Assembly (NCBI RefSeq): GCF_001426685.1
Contig: NZ_LMFB01000001.1
Coordinates: 351,225-415,224, forward strand
Length of the DNA stretch: 64,000 nucleotides
Origin: Rhizobium sp. Root483D2
GTDB taxonomy: Bacteria; Pseudomonadota; Alphaproteobacteria; Rhizobiales; Rhizobiaceae
Direction of reading: 5' to 3'
Below are positions 1 to 8,454 of the stretch, piece after piece; within the stretch, counting starts at the first letter, position 1, and each line of letters starts with the position of its first letter. The notes beneath the pieces were generated by a model. That model saw nothing but the letters and a program-made list of their open reading frames with translations, searched no databases and was not told the DNA's origin. The position numbers and the translations under genes were made by a program.

Positions 1-319
1 CGCTATGGGTGAGCCGCACCAGCGTGCCGCCGTCCTTCTCGATCAGGTCGATTTCGATCAGGCCGGATTCCGGCGGCACCGTGTCATGGCCGTCCCAGCC
101 GAAACTATAGGCCAGGCGGTGCACCGGGATGACCTCGGTAAACTGGCCTCTTGCAGTCTGCCGGTCGTTCATGCTGAGCAGATAGATGCCGCCGGGATGC
201 GGCTCGATCGTCGCCGAGGTGCCCATCCAGCGCAAGATCTTGTCGGGATCTGTCAGAAACGCAAAAACCGTTGCCTGCGGCGCGGCGATCTGGATTTCAC
301 TGTGAAGCGTTTCCGTCAT
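1..319 (-). CDS. SRPBCC (AHSA1-like) domain protein, 3' end cut by window edge
   Basis: Reading back from an ATG at 319 gives at least 106 open codons with no stop before the window edge. The start MTETLHSEIQIAAP, then VFAFLTDPDKILRWMG and the later FGWDGHD, are typical of the AHSA1/SRPBCC fold, a small helix-grip barrel with a hydrophobic cavity used for ligand binding or Hsp90-ATPase-activator-like roles. A strong Shine-Dalgarno (GGAAGGA) precedes the start. The gene is divergent from the cyclase that follows, with about 100 bp between the two starts. The ligand cannot be told from sequence, and the C-terminal helix lies outside the window. Confidence 0.8.
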   Translation of the reverse strand, partial: MTETLHSEIQIAAPQATVFAFLTDPDKILRWMGTSATIEPHPGGIYLLSMNDRQTARGQFTEVIPVHRLAYSFGWDGHDTVPPESGLIEIDLIEKDGGTLVRLTHS

Positions 320-417
320 CGGGATGTCCTTCCAGTCTCACATTCAGGCCGCAATCTAAGCCGAACTGCCTGTTGCGCAAGATGCAAAATCTCGTGACAG
401 CAGGCAGGCGCCACGGC

Positions 418-1560
418 ATGATGGCCACTATGCAACTGCCGTCTGCTCTCTCTTTCCTCGTCGATACCGCGATCGACATGCCTGATGGCGATGCGTTCCT
501 GACGGCGCTGGCCGCACGGCTTGTTGCCGATGGCTTGCCGCTGACGGGAGGCGCGCTGACGCAGGCAGCACCGCATCCCGTCATCGAGCGGCGCATCTGG
601 CTCTGGCGGGCGGATACCGGACGGGTGATCGAGGCGCTGGGACTGACGGGGGCCTTTGGTCCCGCCGTGGTCCAACCCGCTGATATCGGCCGGAGCGATA
701 TCGCGAAGACTGCCATCGCCAGTATTGACATCGCCCGTGCTGACATCGCACAGACTTGGCTGGCAGGCCTCGGCACCCCCAGCATCCAGGAGGAGGCCGC
801 CGGTGGCGCGACGCTCGCCTGGTCGGCAGACCGGCCATTCACCCCGGATGAGGCAGACCTTTTACGCGAAGTCGCACGCTTTGCGGCAGCGCCGCTTGCC
901 GTGCTTGCCGCCCGCTCGACGCTCTCGGCGCTTTTGACGACCTATCTCGGCCGCCGCAGCGCCGCGCAGGTTCTGGCCGGACGTTTGCGGCGCGACCCGG
1001 GAGAGACGATCCGGGCTGCCCTTCTGTTTGCCGATCTGCGTGGCTTTACCGAATTATCGGAGACCACGGACGCAAAAGAGGTGATCGTAGCGCTCGACGC
1101 CTGGTTCGATCGCGTCGCGGGCGCCGTCCATGCCTTTGGCGGCGAGGTGCTGAAATTCATCGGCGATGGGGTTCTGGCCATTTTTCCGGTCGGAGAGCGT
1201 GGCGCGACAGCCGCCTGCGACGCCGCTTTGCGCGCGGTGTCCGCCGCACGCGCCGGAATGGATCACCTCGATAAAGTCCGCTCTGCGCAAGGGCAAAAAC
1301 CCCTCACGTTCGGCGTGGCTCTTCATCTCGGCGATATGCTGTGGGGGAATATCGGGACGGCCGACCGGCTGGATTTCACCGCCATCGGCCCCGCCGTCAA
1401 TCTCGTCAGCCGGCTGGAGGGCCTCTGCCGCCCGCTCGGATGCACGGTGCTCGTCTCCGGCGCCTTTGCGGCGGAAACGACGCAGCCGCTCAATCCTCTC
1501 GGCGATCATAGCCTGCGCGGCATCGCCGCACCCTGCGCGGTGTTTACGCCGCAGCGGTAA
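418..1560 (+). CDS. Class III adenylate/guanylate cyclase
   Basis: This protein of about 380 residues has a C-terminal class III nucleotide cyclase domain (roughly residues 198-375), which would make cAMP or cGMP from a nucleoside triphosphate. The metal-binding aspartate lies in LLFADLRGF, the second motif is KFIGDGVLAIF, and the transition-state Asn/Arg pair is in AVNLVSRLE. The lysine in KFIGD and the aspartate in LDFTAIG fit adenine selectivity. The N-terminal half is an unassigned sensor-like region with no membrane segment; it holds a short degenerate repeat of ADI/DIA units at about residues 88-112. The frame is open further upstream, but ATG 418, 421 or 430 is preferred because 271-417 overlaps the divergent gene's start and promoter. 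Confidence 0.82.
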   Translation: MMATMQLPSALSFLVDTAIDMPDGDAFLTALAARLVADGLPLTGGALTQAAPHPVIERRIWLWRADTGRVIEALGLTGAFGPAVVQPADIGRSDIAKTAIASIDIARADIAQTWLAGLGTPSIQEEAAGGATLAWSADRPFTPDEADLLREVARFAAAPLAVLAARSTLSALLTTYLGRRSAAQVLAGRLRRDPGETIRAALLFADLRGFTELSETTDAKEVIVALDAWFDRVAGAVHAFGGEVLKFIGDGVLAIFPVGERGATAACDAALRAVSAARAGMDHLDKVRSAQGQKPLTFGVALHLGDMLWGNIGTADRLDFTAIGPAVNLVSRLEGLCRPLGCTVLVSGAFAAETTQPLNPLGDHSLRGIAAPCAVFTPQR

Positions 1561-1597
1561 CTAATGACACTTAACCGTGTGGCCGGAGGGCGCGCTG

Positions 1598-1798
1598 CTA
1601 CAGTCCGTCGTGTTTTTTCAACTGATCGATCGCGCTCAGCGCATCATAAGGAGACCAGCCCGCATCGACGGCGGCTTCCACCAGCTTGGTTTCCACTTCC
1701 TGCTCCAGCCGCTGATAGAGCGGCTCCAGCGCCTCCTGAACCGTCAGGATATGCTGATCGGGCGGAATGATGGTTTTACCAGATGCGGAGGATGGCAT
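1598..1798 (-). CDS. Small conserved hypothetical protein (66 aa)
   Basis: A short reading frame with a strong ribosome-binding site (AGGAGAGG, six bases before ATG 1798). The product is acidic and mostly helical, with a segment rich in Glu/Leu (EALEPLYQRLEQEVETKL) that could form one amphipathic helix or short coiled coil, then a helix with the phrase AGWSPYDALSAIDQLKK. There are no cysteines, signal peptide or membrane segment. It lies tail to tail with the cyclase. I do not recognise the family; it resembles the small cytosolic proteins common in rhizobial genomes. Codon use matches the neighbours, so it is probably a real core gene. Confidence 0.6.
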   Translation of the reverse strand: MPSSASGKTIIPPDQHILTVQEALEPLYQRLEQEVETKLVEAAVDAGWSPYDALSAIDQLKKHDGL

Positions 1799-2000
1799 GC
1801 CCCTCTCCTTCTTGATTTGGCTTGAATTTGGCCTCTTTGATTCCGGCAGAATTGTTCCAACGCCGGGACTGCGGAAATGTTCCGGCGCAAGCCGCCATAT
1901 TTTTGACGGTCACCGAAATCCTTGCCGGTGGCGCAATGCATTGCCCGCTATTTCAAAGGGCTCTCTTCAAATCCGCATCATTTGATCTACATTTGTTCGC

Positions 2001-4535
2001 GTGAACCAGATCGATTCCATCCCGCGCGCCAGGACGCAAATTCTCCTGCCCCCGCCCTTCCTGCGCTGGTTTGCGGAAAAGGGCTGGCAGCCGCGTGCGC
2101 ATCAGCTGGAGCTCCTGTCCCGCGTCCAGGGCGGTGACAGCATGTTGCTGATCGCACCGACCGGTGCCGGCAAGACGCTGGCCGGTTTCCTGCCCTCCCT
2201 GGTTTCCCTCACCGAACGTGGAAAGATGCCGCCCGGCTCGGCCTTTACCGGCATCCACACGCTCTACATTTCGCCCCTCAAGGCGCTCGCCGTCGATATC
2301 GAGCGCAACCTGATGAAGCCGGTCGGCGATATGGGGCTGCCGATCCGCATTGAAAACCGCACCGGCGATACGCCATCCGCCAAGCGCCAGCGCCAGAAGC
2401 TCAATCCGCCCGATATCCTTTTGACCACGCCGGAACAGGTGGCGCTGCTTCTCGCCAATGGCGAGGCAGAGCGCTTCTTCAAGGACCTGAAATATGTCGT
2501 CCTCGACGAGTTGCATTCGCTGGTCACGTCCAAGCGCGGCCATCTTCTGTCGCTCGGTCTCGCCCGCCTGCGCCAGCTCGCACCCGCCATGCAGGCGATC
2601 GGCCTTTCCGCCACCGTCGCCGACCCGATGGACCTGCAGCGCTGGCTTGCACCCCAGAGAGAGGGCGAGGATAATCATGCCGGCCTGATCACCGTGACCG
2701 GCGGGGCAAGGCCGGAAATTTCCATCCTCTCCACCGAGGAGCGGGTGCCCTGGGCCGGGCATTCGGCAGCCTATGCCATCGGCGATATCTACCGGGCGAT
2801 CGGCGAAACCAAAACGACGCTTCTCTTCGTCAATACCCGCAGCCAGGCCGAACGCGTCTTCCAGGAACTGTGGACCATCAACGACGACAATCTGCCGATC
2901 GCGCTGCATCACGGCTCGCTCGATGTCGGCCAGCGGCGCAAGGTCGAGGCGGCCATGTCGGAAAACCGGCTGCGCGCCGTCGTCGCCACCTCGACGCTCG
3001 ATCTTGGTATCGACTGGGGCGATGTGGATATGGTCATCCATGTCGGCGCGCCGAAGGGCGCATCGCGCCTTGCCCAGCGCATCGGCCGCGCCAATCACCG
3101 CATGGACGAGCCGAGCCGCGCCATCCTGGTTCCCGCCAACCGTTTCGAGGTGATGGAATGCCAGGCAGCGCTCGATGCCAACTATATCGGCGCGCAGGAC
3201 ACGCCGGCCGTCGGCAAGGGGGCGCTGGATGTGCTCGCCCAGCATGTGCTCGGCATGGCCTGTGCCGCATCCTTCGATCCCTTGGCGCTCTATGCTGAAA
3301 TCACCAGTGCCGCACCCTATTCGACCCTTTCCTGGGAGACCTTCGAACGCATCGTCGATTTTGTTGCCACGGGCGGGTATGCGCTGCGCGCCTATGAGCG
3401 CTATGCCAAGATCCGCAAGACGCCGGAAGGGCTTTGGCGCGTCTCCAATCCGATGGTTGCGCAGCAATACCGCCTCAATGTCGGCACCATCATCGAATCG
3501 CCGATGCTCAACGTGCGCATGGTCAAGCACAATGCCCGGGGCGGCATCGGCCGGGGTGGAATGGCGCTCGGCAAGGTCGAGGAATATTTCATCGAAATGC
3601 TGTCTCCGGGCGATACGTTTCTCTTTTCCGGCAAGGTGCTGCGATTTGAAGGCATCCGCGAAAACGAATGCCTGGTCAGCCAGGGCTTCAAGCTCGATCC
3701 GAAGGTCCCCTCCTATAATGGCGGTAAGTTTCCGCTCTCCACTTATCTCGCCCAGCAGGTCCGCAAGATGCTCGCCGATCCCAGCCGGCATGCGACCCTG
3801 CCGGATCAGGTGCGCGACTGGCTGTCGCTGCAGAAAGATCTTTCGATGCTGCCGAAGGAGGACGAGCTTCTGATCGAAACCTTTCCGCGCGGTGCGCGCC
3901 ATTACATGGTGATCTACGCGTTCGAGGGCAGGCTTGCCCACCAGACGCTTGGCATGCTCTTGACCCGGCGGCTCGACCGCGCCGGACTGAAACCGCTCGG
4001 CTTCGTCGCCACGGATTATTCGCTCGCCATCTGGGGACTGGAGGATCTAAGCGACGCCTTCACCTCCGGAAGGCCGCGGCTTGCCGACCTGTTCGACGAG
4101 GATATGCTGGGTGACGATCTGGAGGCCTGGCTGAACGAGAGCTTCCTGTTGAAACGCACGTTCCGCAACTGTGCCGTCATCGCCGGGCTGATCGACCAGC
4201 GCCATCCCGGCAAGGAAAAGAGCGGACGGCAGGTGACGGTTTCAGCCGATCTCATCTATGACGTCCTGCGCAGTCACGAGCCCGATCACATCCTTTTGGA
4301 AGCCACGCGCAACGATGCATCGACCGGGCTTTTGGAGATCGAGCGGCTTGGCGATATGCTGTCGCGAATCAAGGGCCATATCACCCACCGCCCGCTGGAG
4401 CGGATTTCGCCGCTGGCCGTTCCGGTCATGCTCGAAATCGGCAGGGAATCGGTCAATGGCGACGCGCAGGACTTTCTGCTTGCCGAAGCCGCCGACGAAC
4501 TGTTTGCGGATGTGGTGGCCACGGCATCGCCATAA
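2001..4535 (+). CDS. Ligase-associated DNA damage response DEXH-box helicase (Lhr-like)
   Basis: An 844-residue superfamily 2 helicase of the Lhr type found in bacterial DNA-repair clusters. Walker A is APTGAGKT (residues 52-59), motif II is DELH (169-172), motif III is GLSAT (201-205) and motif VI is QRIGRANHR (359-367). The part after residue about 420 is the Lhr winged-helix and DEAD/H-associated region. The start is a GTG at 2001 with no clear Shine-Dalgarno. The next gene begins 42 bp downstream and encodes the metallophosphoesterase that usually accompanies this helicase together with a ligase and an exonuclease; those two partners are not in this window, so only half of the usual four-gene set is seen here. 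Confidence 0.9.
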   Translation: MNQIDSIPRARTQILLPPPFLRWFAEKGWQPRAHQLELLSRVQGGDSMLLIAPTGAGKTLAGFLPSLVSLTERGKMPPGSAFTGIHTLYISPLKALAVDIERNLMKPVGDMGLPIRIENRTGDTPSAKRQRQKLNPPDILLTTPEQVALLLANGEAERFFKDLKYVVLDELHSLVTSKRGHLLSLGLARLRQLAPAMQAIGLSATVADPMDLQRWLAPQREGEDNHAGLITVTGGARPEISILSTEERVPWAGHSAAYAIGDIYRAIGETKTTLLFVNTRSQAERVFQELWTINDDNLPIALHHGSLDVGQRRKVEAAMSENRLRAVVATSTLDLGIDWGDVDMVIHVGAPKGASRLAQRIGRANHRMDEPSRAILVPANRFEVMECQAALDANYIGAQDTPAVGKGALDVLAQHVLGMACAASFDPLALYAEITSAAPYSTLSWETFERIVDFVATGGYALRAYERYAKIRKTPEGLWRVSNPMVAQQYRLNVGTIIESPMLNVRMVKHNARGGIGRGGMALGKVEEYFIEMLSPGDTFLFSGKVLRFEGIRENECLVSQGFKLDPKVPSYNGGKFPLSTYLAQQVRKMLADPSRHATLPDQVRDWLSLQKDLSMLPKEDELLIETFPRGARHYMVIYAFEGRLAHQTLGMLLTRRLDRAGLKPLGFVATDYSLAIWGLEDLSDAFTSGRPRLADLFDEDMLGDDLEAWLNESFLLKRTFRNCAVIAGLIDQRHPGKEKSGRQVTVSADLIYDVLRSHEPDHILLEATRNDASTGLLEIERLGDMLSRIKGHITHRPLERISPLAVPVMLEIGRESVNGDAQDFLLAEAADELFADVVATASP

Positions 4536-4577
4536 AGCTTGATCAAAGACTTGAAAAACAACGCCGCCGGAAACTTC

Positions 4578-5303
4578 ATGTACCGTATCGCCCACGCCAT
4601 CTCTGCCCTTCCGGACAATCCGGCGCTGTCGTCCCGCATCGTCGTTAACGGCGTGATCGGCATCTGCGATCCGCTCGGCGGGCTGTATCTGCCCGACCTT
4701 GATATTCTCGTCGTTTCCGATCTGCATCTGGAAAAGGGCTCGGCCTTTGCGCGGCGCGGCATGATGTTGCCGCCCTACGATACGCTGGCGACGCTGCGCA
4801 TCCTCGATGCGGTCATTGCCCGGCACAATCCGAAAACCGTCATCAGCCTCGGCGACAATTTTCACGACCGCAACGGCTCCGCCCTGATGCCGGAGCTGTT
4901 TCGCACCATGATCGAAACCATGGCGCGCGGGCGCGAATGGATCTGGATCAACGGCAACCACGATCCCGACGGCACCACCGCCCTGCCCGGCGCATCCATG
5001 GACGAGCTCATCCATTCCGGCCTGATCTTCCGCCATGAACCGGCTTTGAGCGCAAAGCCCGGCGAAATCGCCGGCCATCTCCACCCGTCAGCCACGGTAC
5101 GGCGGCGCGAAAAATATATGCGCCGCGCCTGCTTTGCCACCGACGGCCGCCGCCTGATCATGCCCGCTTTCGGCGTCACCACCGGCGGCCTTGATCTGCG
5201 CCACCAGGCCATGCGCGGCCTGTTCGACCACCAGAGCCTTGTCGCCCATATGCTGGGACGGGATCGGATCTATTCGGTGCGGTTTGCGAATTTGCTGGGG
5301 TGA
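4578..5303 (+). CDS. pdeM: Ligase-associated DNA damage response endonuclease PdeM
   Basis: A calcineurin-like metallophosphoesterase of 241 residues from ATG 4578. All metal-site motifs are present: DLHLEKG (48-54), GDNFHD (92-97), NGNHD (125-129) and GHLHP (166-170). This family pairs with the Lhr-like helicase immediately upstream and is thought to cut DNA in a repair pathway. A TTG at 4539 would add 13 residues; ATG 4578 is preferred because the aligned part of the family starts near it. The gap to the helicase is short, so the two are probably one transcript. The sequence after its stop turns abruptly AT-rich. Confidence 0.85.
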   Translation: MYRIAHAISALPDNPALSSRIVVNGVIGICDPLGGLYLPDLDILVVSDLHLEKGSAFARRGMMLPPYDTLATLRILDAVIARHNPKTVISLGDNFHDRNGSALMPELFRTMIETMARGREWIWINGNHDPDGTTALPGASMDELIHSGLIFRHEPALSAKPGEIAGHLHPSATVRRREKYMRRACFATDGRRLIMPAFGVTTGGLDLRHQAMRGLFDHQSLVAHMLGRDRIYSVRFANLLG

Positions 5304-5325
5304 TAGAGGACGCAGATAACTGAAG

Positions 5326-5886
5326 CTATAAATAAGAAAATCCGACCCTGACCTTTAATTTACCACTCTCTATATTTTCTATTCTCAACGAAGATGCATA
5401 CCCCAAACCTATTAAATTATTCGCAAAAAGCCCATATCCAAATATCAATGGTGAACCAATATTTATTGTCGTCGTAGATTTATTAATTGCGAACCCTTGA
5501 CAGGCCATCCATTCTACAAATTTCGGAAAATCTTGACCGAGTGCCTGAAATTTTTCGTTTAATTTCTGAGAAAGGCGTCGCTCACCCTTATTCAACCACC
5601 ACCAATAAAATGGGTTTCCTGCGGAACGGTTTTCACAAGCGACATTTTGCTTGGCGCGCTCTGCACAGAAAAGCTCGCCTCTCTTGTAATCTGTTGGTTG
5701 ACACCCGTTGAGCCTTACGATTTTAAAATGCTCAAAAATCATTGATCGAGCATAAGGCTCAAAAAAGAGCGAACAGAATAAAAAATATACAGCCAGTGCC
5801 GTGAATGTAACTTTTTTAATTGTTGTCAGACCGCAATAATATTCTGTAAATTTGCCGAGTGCTTTATCCAGTTCTGGCACTCCCAT
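5326..5886 (-). CDS. Orphan membrane-anchored protein in AT-rich segment
   Basis: A reading frame of 186 codons (ATG 5886, preceded by AGG at nine bases; a GTG at 5916 would add ten residues). The product has one hydrophobic segment near residues 24-42 (VTFTALAVYFLFCSLFF), then a soluble domain with several cysteines and an aromatic cluster FYWWWLNKGERRLSQKLNEKF. I recognise no family. Base composition is clearly more AT-rich than the genes on either side and codon use favours A/T-ending codons, which suggests recent acquisition. It is transcribed towards pdeM and ends 22 bp from it. No integrase or transposase is next to it. Confidence 0.55.
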   Translation of the reverse strand: MGVPELDKALGKFTEYYCGLTTIKKVTFTALAVYFLFCSLFFEPYARSMIFEHFKIVRLNGCQPTDYKRGELFCAERAKQNVACENRSAGNPFYWWWLNKGERRLSQKLNEKFQALGQDFPKFVEWMACQGFAINKSTTTINIGSPLIFGYGLFANNLIGLGYASSLRIENIESGKLKVRVGFSYL

Positions 5887-6148
5887 TTTTGAAAACCTGC
5901 ATAAATTCGAAACCACAGTGCCCTTTTGCTCAACTGGGTCAGTTGCAATGATGATGGATTTATTGACGATAAAACAATCTAAAGTTTAGTTTCCTATTAA
6001 AATCAGCCGGAAATCGACGCCCATGGGAAAGGGGATCCCAGAAAGTGGCATTACCCATTTTCTTCAGTCGAGACGGCTTGCCGCCCATCGGCAGCATTGA
6101 AATACAACCGGCACAAAAGCCCCAGCCGCTAGAACAGTGCGCGGCGCT

Positions 6149-6385
6149 TTAAAACGCGTTGAACGTCAGCGTCGTCAGCGAGCGGTTGATGCCGGGCACG
6201 GTGGCGATGTTGTCGTTGATAAATTTGCCGATGTCCTGCGCTTCATCGACATAGACCTTGATCAGAAGATCGTAATCGCCGCTGGTCGAATACATCTCCG
6301 AGACGATCTCCTTCTTGTAGATCACGTCGGCAACTTCGTAGGTCTTGCCGGGGGCGCATTGCAGCTGGACGAAAATCGGCTTCAT
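6149..6385 (-). CDS. Stand-alone Lrp/AsnC ligand-binding (RAM) domain protein
   Basis: A 78-residue protein consisting only of the effector-binding domain of Lrp/AsnC regulators, without the N-terminal helix-turn-helix. The pattern is beta-alpha-beta-beta-alpha-beta: FVQLQCAPGKTYEVADVI, then STSGDYDLLIKVYV, then NDNIATVPGINRSLTTLTF. Such RAM proteins assemble into rings and bind amino acids; the partner is unknown. The start at 6385 has a good Shine-Dalgarno (AGGAG, eight bases). It lies about 65 bp downstream of the TIGR02186 gene on the same strand and could be co-transcribed with it. Confidence 0.85.
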   Translation of the reverse strand: MKPIFVQLQCAPGKTYEVADVIYKKEIVSEMYSTSGDYDLLIKVYVDEAQDIGKFINDNIATVPGINRSLTTLTFNAF

Positions 6386-6450
6386 GGCTCAGTCTCCTGA
6401 TGTTTCGATCGCAAATAGCCTGTTTTTGCCAGGAGGCAAAGCCGGATCGA

Positions 6451-7239
6451 TCAATCCCTGCGGAAGACGATACTGGCGAGCCAGCCGGTGACGACGGCCA
6501 GAAGCACGGCGACGAGGCCGTAGAGGAAGGGCTGCTGATGTGCTGCCGTGGTGATGGCCTGTTCGAGGCCGGTCTTGACGACGCGCAGTTCCAGCGCCTT
6601 GGCGGCGACGAAAAGGCCATCGCGGAACAGATAGGCGCGCACGATATGCGATCCGTTCGGCACGTCGGCCGGCAGGCGCAACGAGGCCTTGAACAGGCTG
6701 GAACTGATGAACTGCACACCGCCGGGATCGCGCTGGTAGATCCCTGTGGTTTCCCGCAGCCGCCGGAAGGCGTCGCGGAATTCGGTGAGGTTGCTGCCAT
6801 CGCCGATAAAGCCGATCGGCGTCAGTGGCATATGATCGACGCCGATGCCCATATTGTTCATGTCGCCTGGCGGTGCGATCGTGTCGATATCGCGCGTGCT
6901 CGACAGGGAATAGGATTCCGGCACCTTTTCGAAGGTCATCGAATTGGTGTTGATCCAGATGCCGAAGACGCGCTCCTTCTTGCGCACCGTGGTGTTTTCC
7001 TTCGGGCCCTCCAGCGCCACGACAATATTGTATTTTCCCTGCGCCAGCAGTCCGGGATCGGCACCGTCAATGGCGCCGAAAATGGTGAGATCCGCACCGC
7101 GGAAATCCGAGGTGATGGCGATCTCGTCAGTGGAAATGCCGATATCGAGCTTTTCGGTGAAATCGACCGGTTCTGCCTTTGCCGCAAGCGGGGCGGCAAA
7201 CAGGAGAGCGGCAAGGAGGAAACGTGAGAATATCCGCAT
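6451..7239 (-). CDS. TIGR02186 family membrane-anchored periplasmic protein
   Basis: A 262-residue protein starting at ATG 7239, whose A is also the last base of the upstream transporter's TGA, so translation is coupled. It has a signal peptide (RFLLAALLFAAPLAAKA), a beta-rich periplasmic domain (TDEIAITSDFRGADLTIFGA, later GIGVDHMPLTPIGF) and a C-terminal membrane helix (FLYGLVAVLLAVVTGWLASIVF) ending in FRRD. The frame stays open upstream to 8292, but that part is the transporter gene read out of frame. The family typically sits beside TSUP exporters, as here, and is probably an accessory subunit; its exact role is not known to me. Confidence 0.85.
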   Translation of the reverse strand: MRIFSRFLLAALLFAAPLAAKAEPVDFTEKLDIGISTDEIAITSDFRGADLTIFGAIDGADPGLLAQGKYNIVVALEGPKENTTVRKKERVFGIWINTNSMTFEKVPESYSLSSTRDIDTIAPPGDMNNMGIGVDHMPLTPIGFIGDGSNLTEFRDAFRRLRETTGIYQRDPGGVQFISSSLFKASLRLPADVPNGSHIVRAYLFRDGLFVAAKALELRVVKTGLEQAITTAAHQQPFLYGLVAVLLAVVTGWLASIVFRRD

Positions 7240-8165
7240 CAGAAGCCGAGCCCCGCGGAAACGATCGAATAGACTTCCTTGGGTGGGATCACCAGCTCGA
7301 TGGCAAGGCGGATGCCGACGGCCAGGACCAAAAGCGCCAGAAGTGCCCGCAGCTGCTCGCCGCGCAGCCTCTGCCCTACCCGCACGCCATATTGCGCGCC
7401 GATGACGCCGGCGATCATCAGCACGAAGGCCAGAACGATATCGACGGTATAGTTGGCCGAGGCCTGGACGATGACGGTGTAGGCCGACACGAAGATGATC
7501 TGGAACAGCGAGGTACCGACGACGACATTGGTCGGGATGCGCAGGAGATAGATCATCGCCGGCACCATGATGAAGCCGCCGCCGACACCCATTACCGATG
7601 TCAGGATGCCGATGCAGAAGCCGAGTGCTGCGATCGGGATGACGCTCAAATAAATCTTGGATTTCTTGAACCGCATCTTCAGAGGCAGGCGATGGACCCA
7701 ATTGTGATGGCCCGGCCGCTTCAGCGTCACGGTTTCGTTCTTGGCCGCACGCCGCAGCGCATTGATGCTTTCCCACAGCATCAGCGAGCCGACGGTGCCG
7801 AGCAGCAGCACATAGGCAAGCGAAATCACCAGATCGAGCTGGCCGATGCGCCGCAGCAGCGAAAAGATCCAGATGCCGACTGTCGCCCCGGCCAGACCGC
7901 CGCAGAGCAGCACGGTCCCGAGCTTGATATCGATCGTACCGCGCCGGAAATGGGTGATGGCGCCGGAGATCGAGGAGGCGACGACCTGGTTTGCGCCGGT
8001 GGCGACGGCAACGACAGGCGGGATATTGTAGAAGATCAGAAGCGGCGTGATCAGGAAGCCGCCGCCGACACCGAACATGCCGGACAGGAAGCCGACGGCC
8101 GCGCCCATTCCCAGAATGATGAAAATGTTCACCGACAACTCTGCAATTGGCAGATACACCGTCAC
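7239..8165 (-). CDS. TSUP family (TauE/SafE-type) membrane transporter
   Basis: A 308-residue polytopic protein with two homologous halves, each opening with the glycine-rich motif of TSUP transporters (GMGAAVGFLSGMFGVGGGFL at about residue 20 and GILTSVMGVGGGFIMVPAMI in the second half). The family moves sulfite, sulfoacetate or related organosulfur anions across the inner membrane. The start is a GTG at 8165 with GAGG seven bases upstream. Its stop overlaps the start of the TIGR02186 gene by one base. The pairing suggests a two-part export system, substrate unknown. Confidence 0.88.
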   Translation of the reverse strand: MTVYLPIAELSVNIFIILGMGAAVGFLSGMFGVGGGFLITPLLIFYNIPPVVAVATGANQVVASSISGAITHFRRGTIDIKLGTVLLCGGLAGATVGIWIFSLLRRIGQLDLVISLAYVLLLGTVGSLMLWESINALRRAAKNETVTLKRPGHHNWVHRLPLKMRFKKSKIYLSVIPIAALGFCIGILTSVMGVGGGFIMVPAMIYLLRIPTNVVVGTSLFQIIFVSAYTVIVQASANYTVDIVLAFVLMIAGVIGAQYGVRVGQRLRGEQLRALLALLVLAVGIRLAIELVIPPKEVYSIVSAGLGF

Positions 8166-8454
8166 GGCCAGACCTCAAAATATGCCAATAGCCCGCAAGG
8201 CGGGCGGAAAACATCAAAGTGGCAAGTGATTCACCACGGGAGATAAGGAATGAAACAGTCTTGAAAACCAATTGTGAAAATTGCGAATTCAACGTCGTTT
8301 CGTCATGCGCCCCGGGGTCCGGCCTGTCAACCTTTTGCAGGCTTTAACCCTTTAGCGCCTCTGTGTCCGGCCGGTCTGCGGCATTATTGCGGCCGCGCAC
8401 GCCGTTCCCCTGCATGAGCCGCCAAATCCTGTGCCCGGATGGACACAGGCGGCC

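Noticed and set aside
1953..3941. A 662-codon open frame on the - strand
   Set aside because: Shadow of the helicase gene, which has every SF2 motif. The antisense frame is open only because of high GC.
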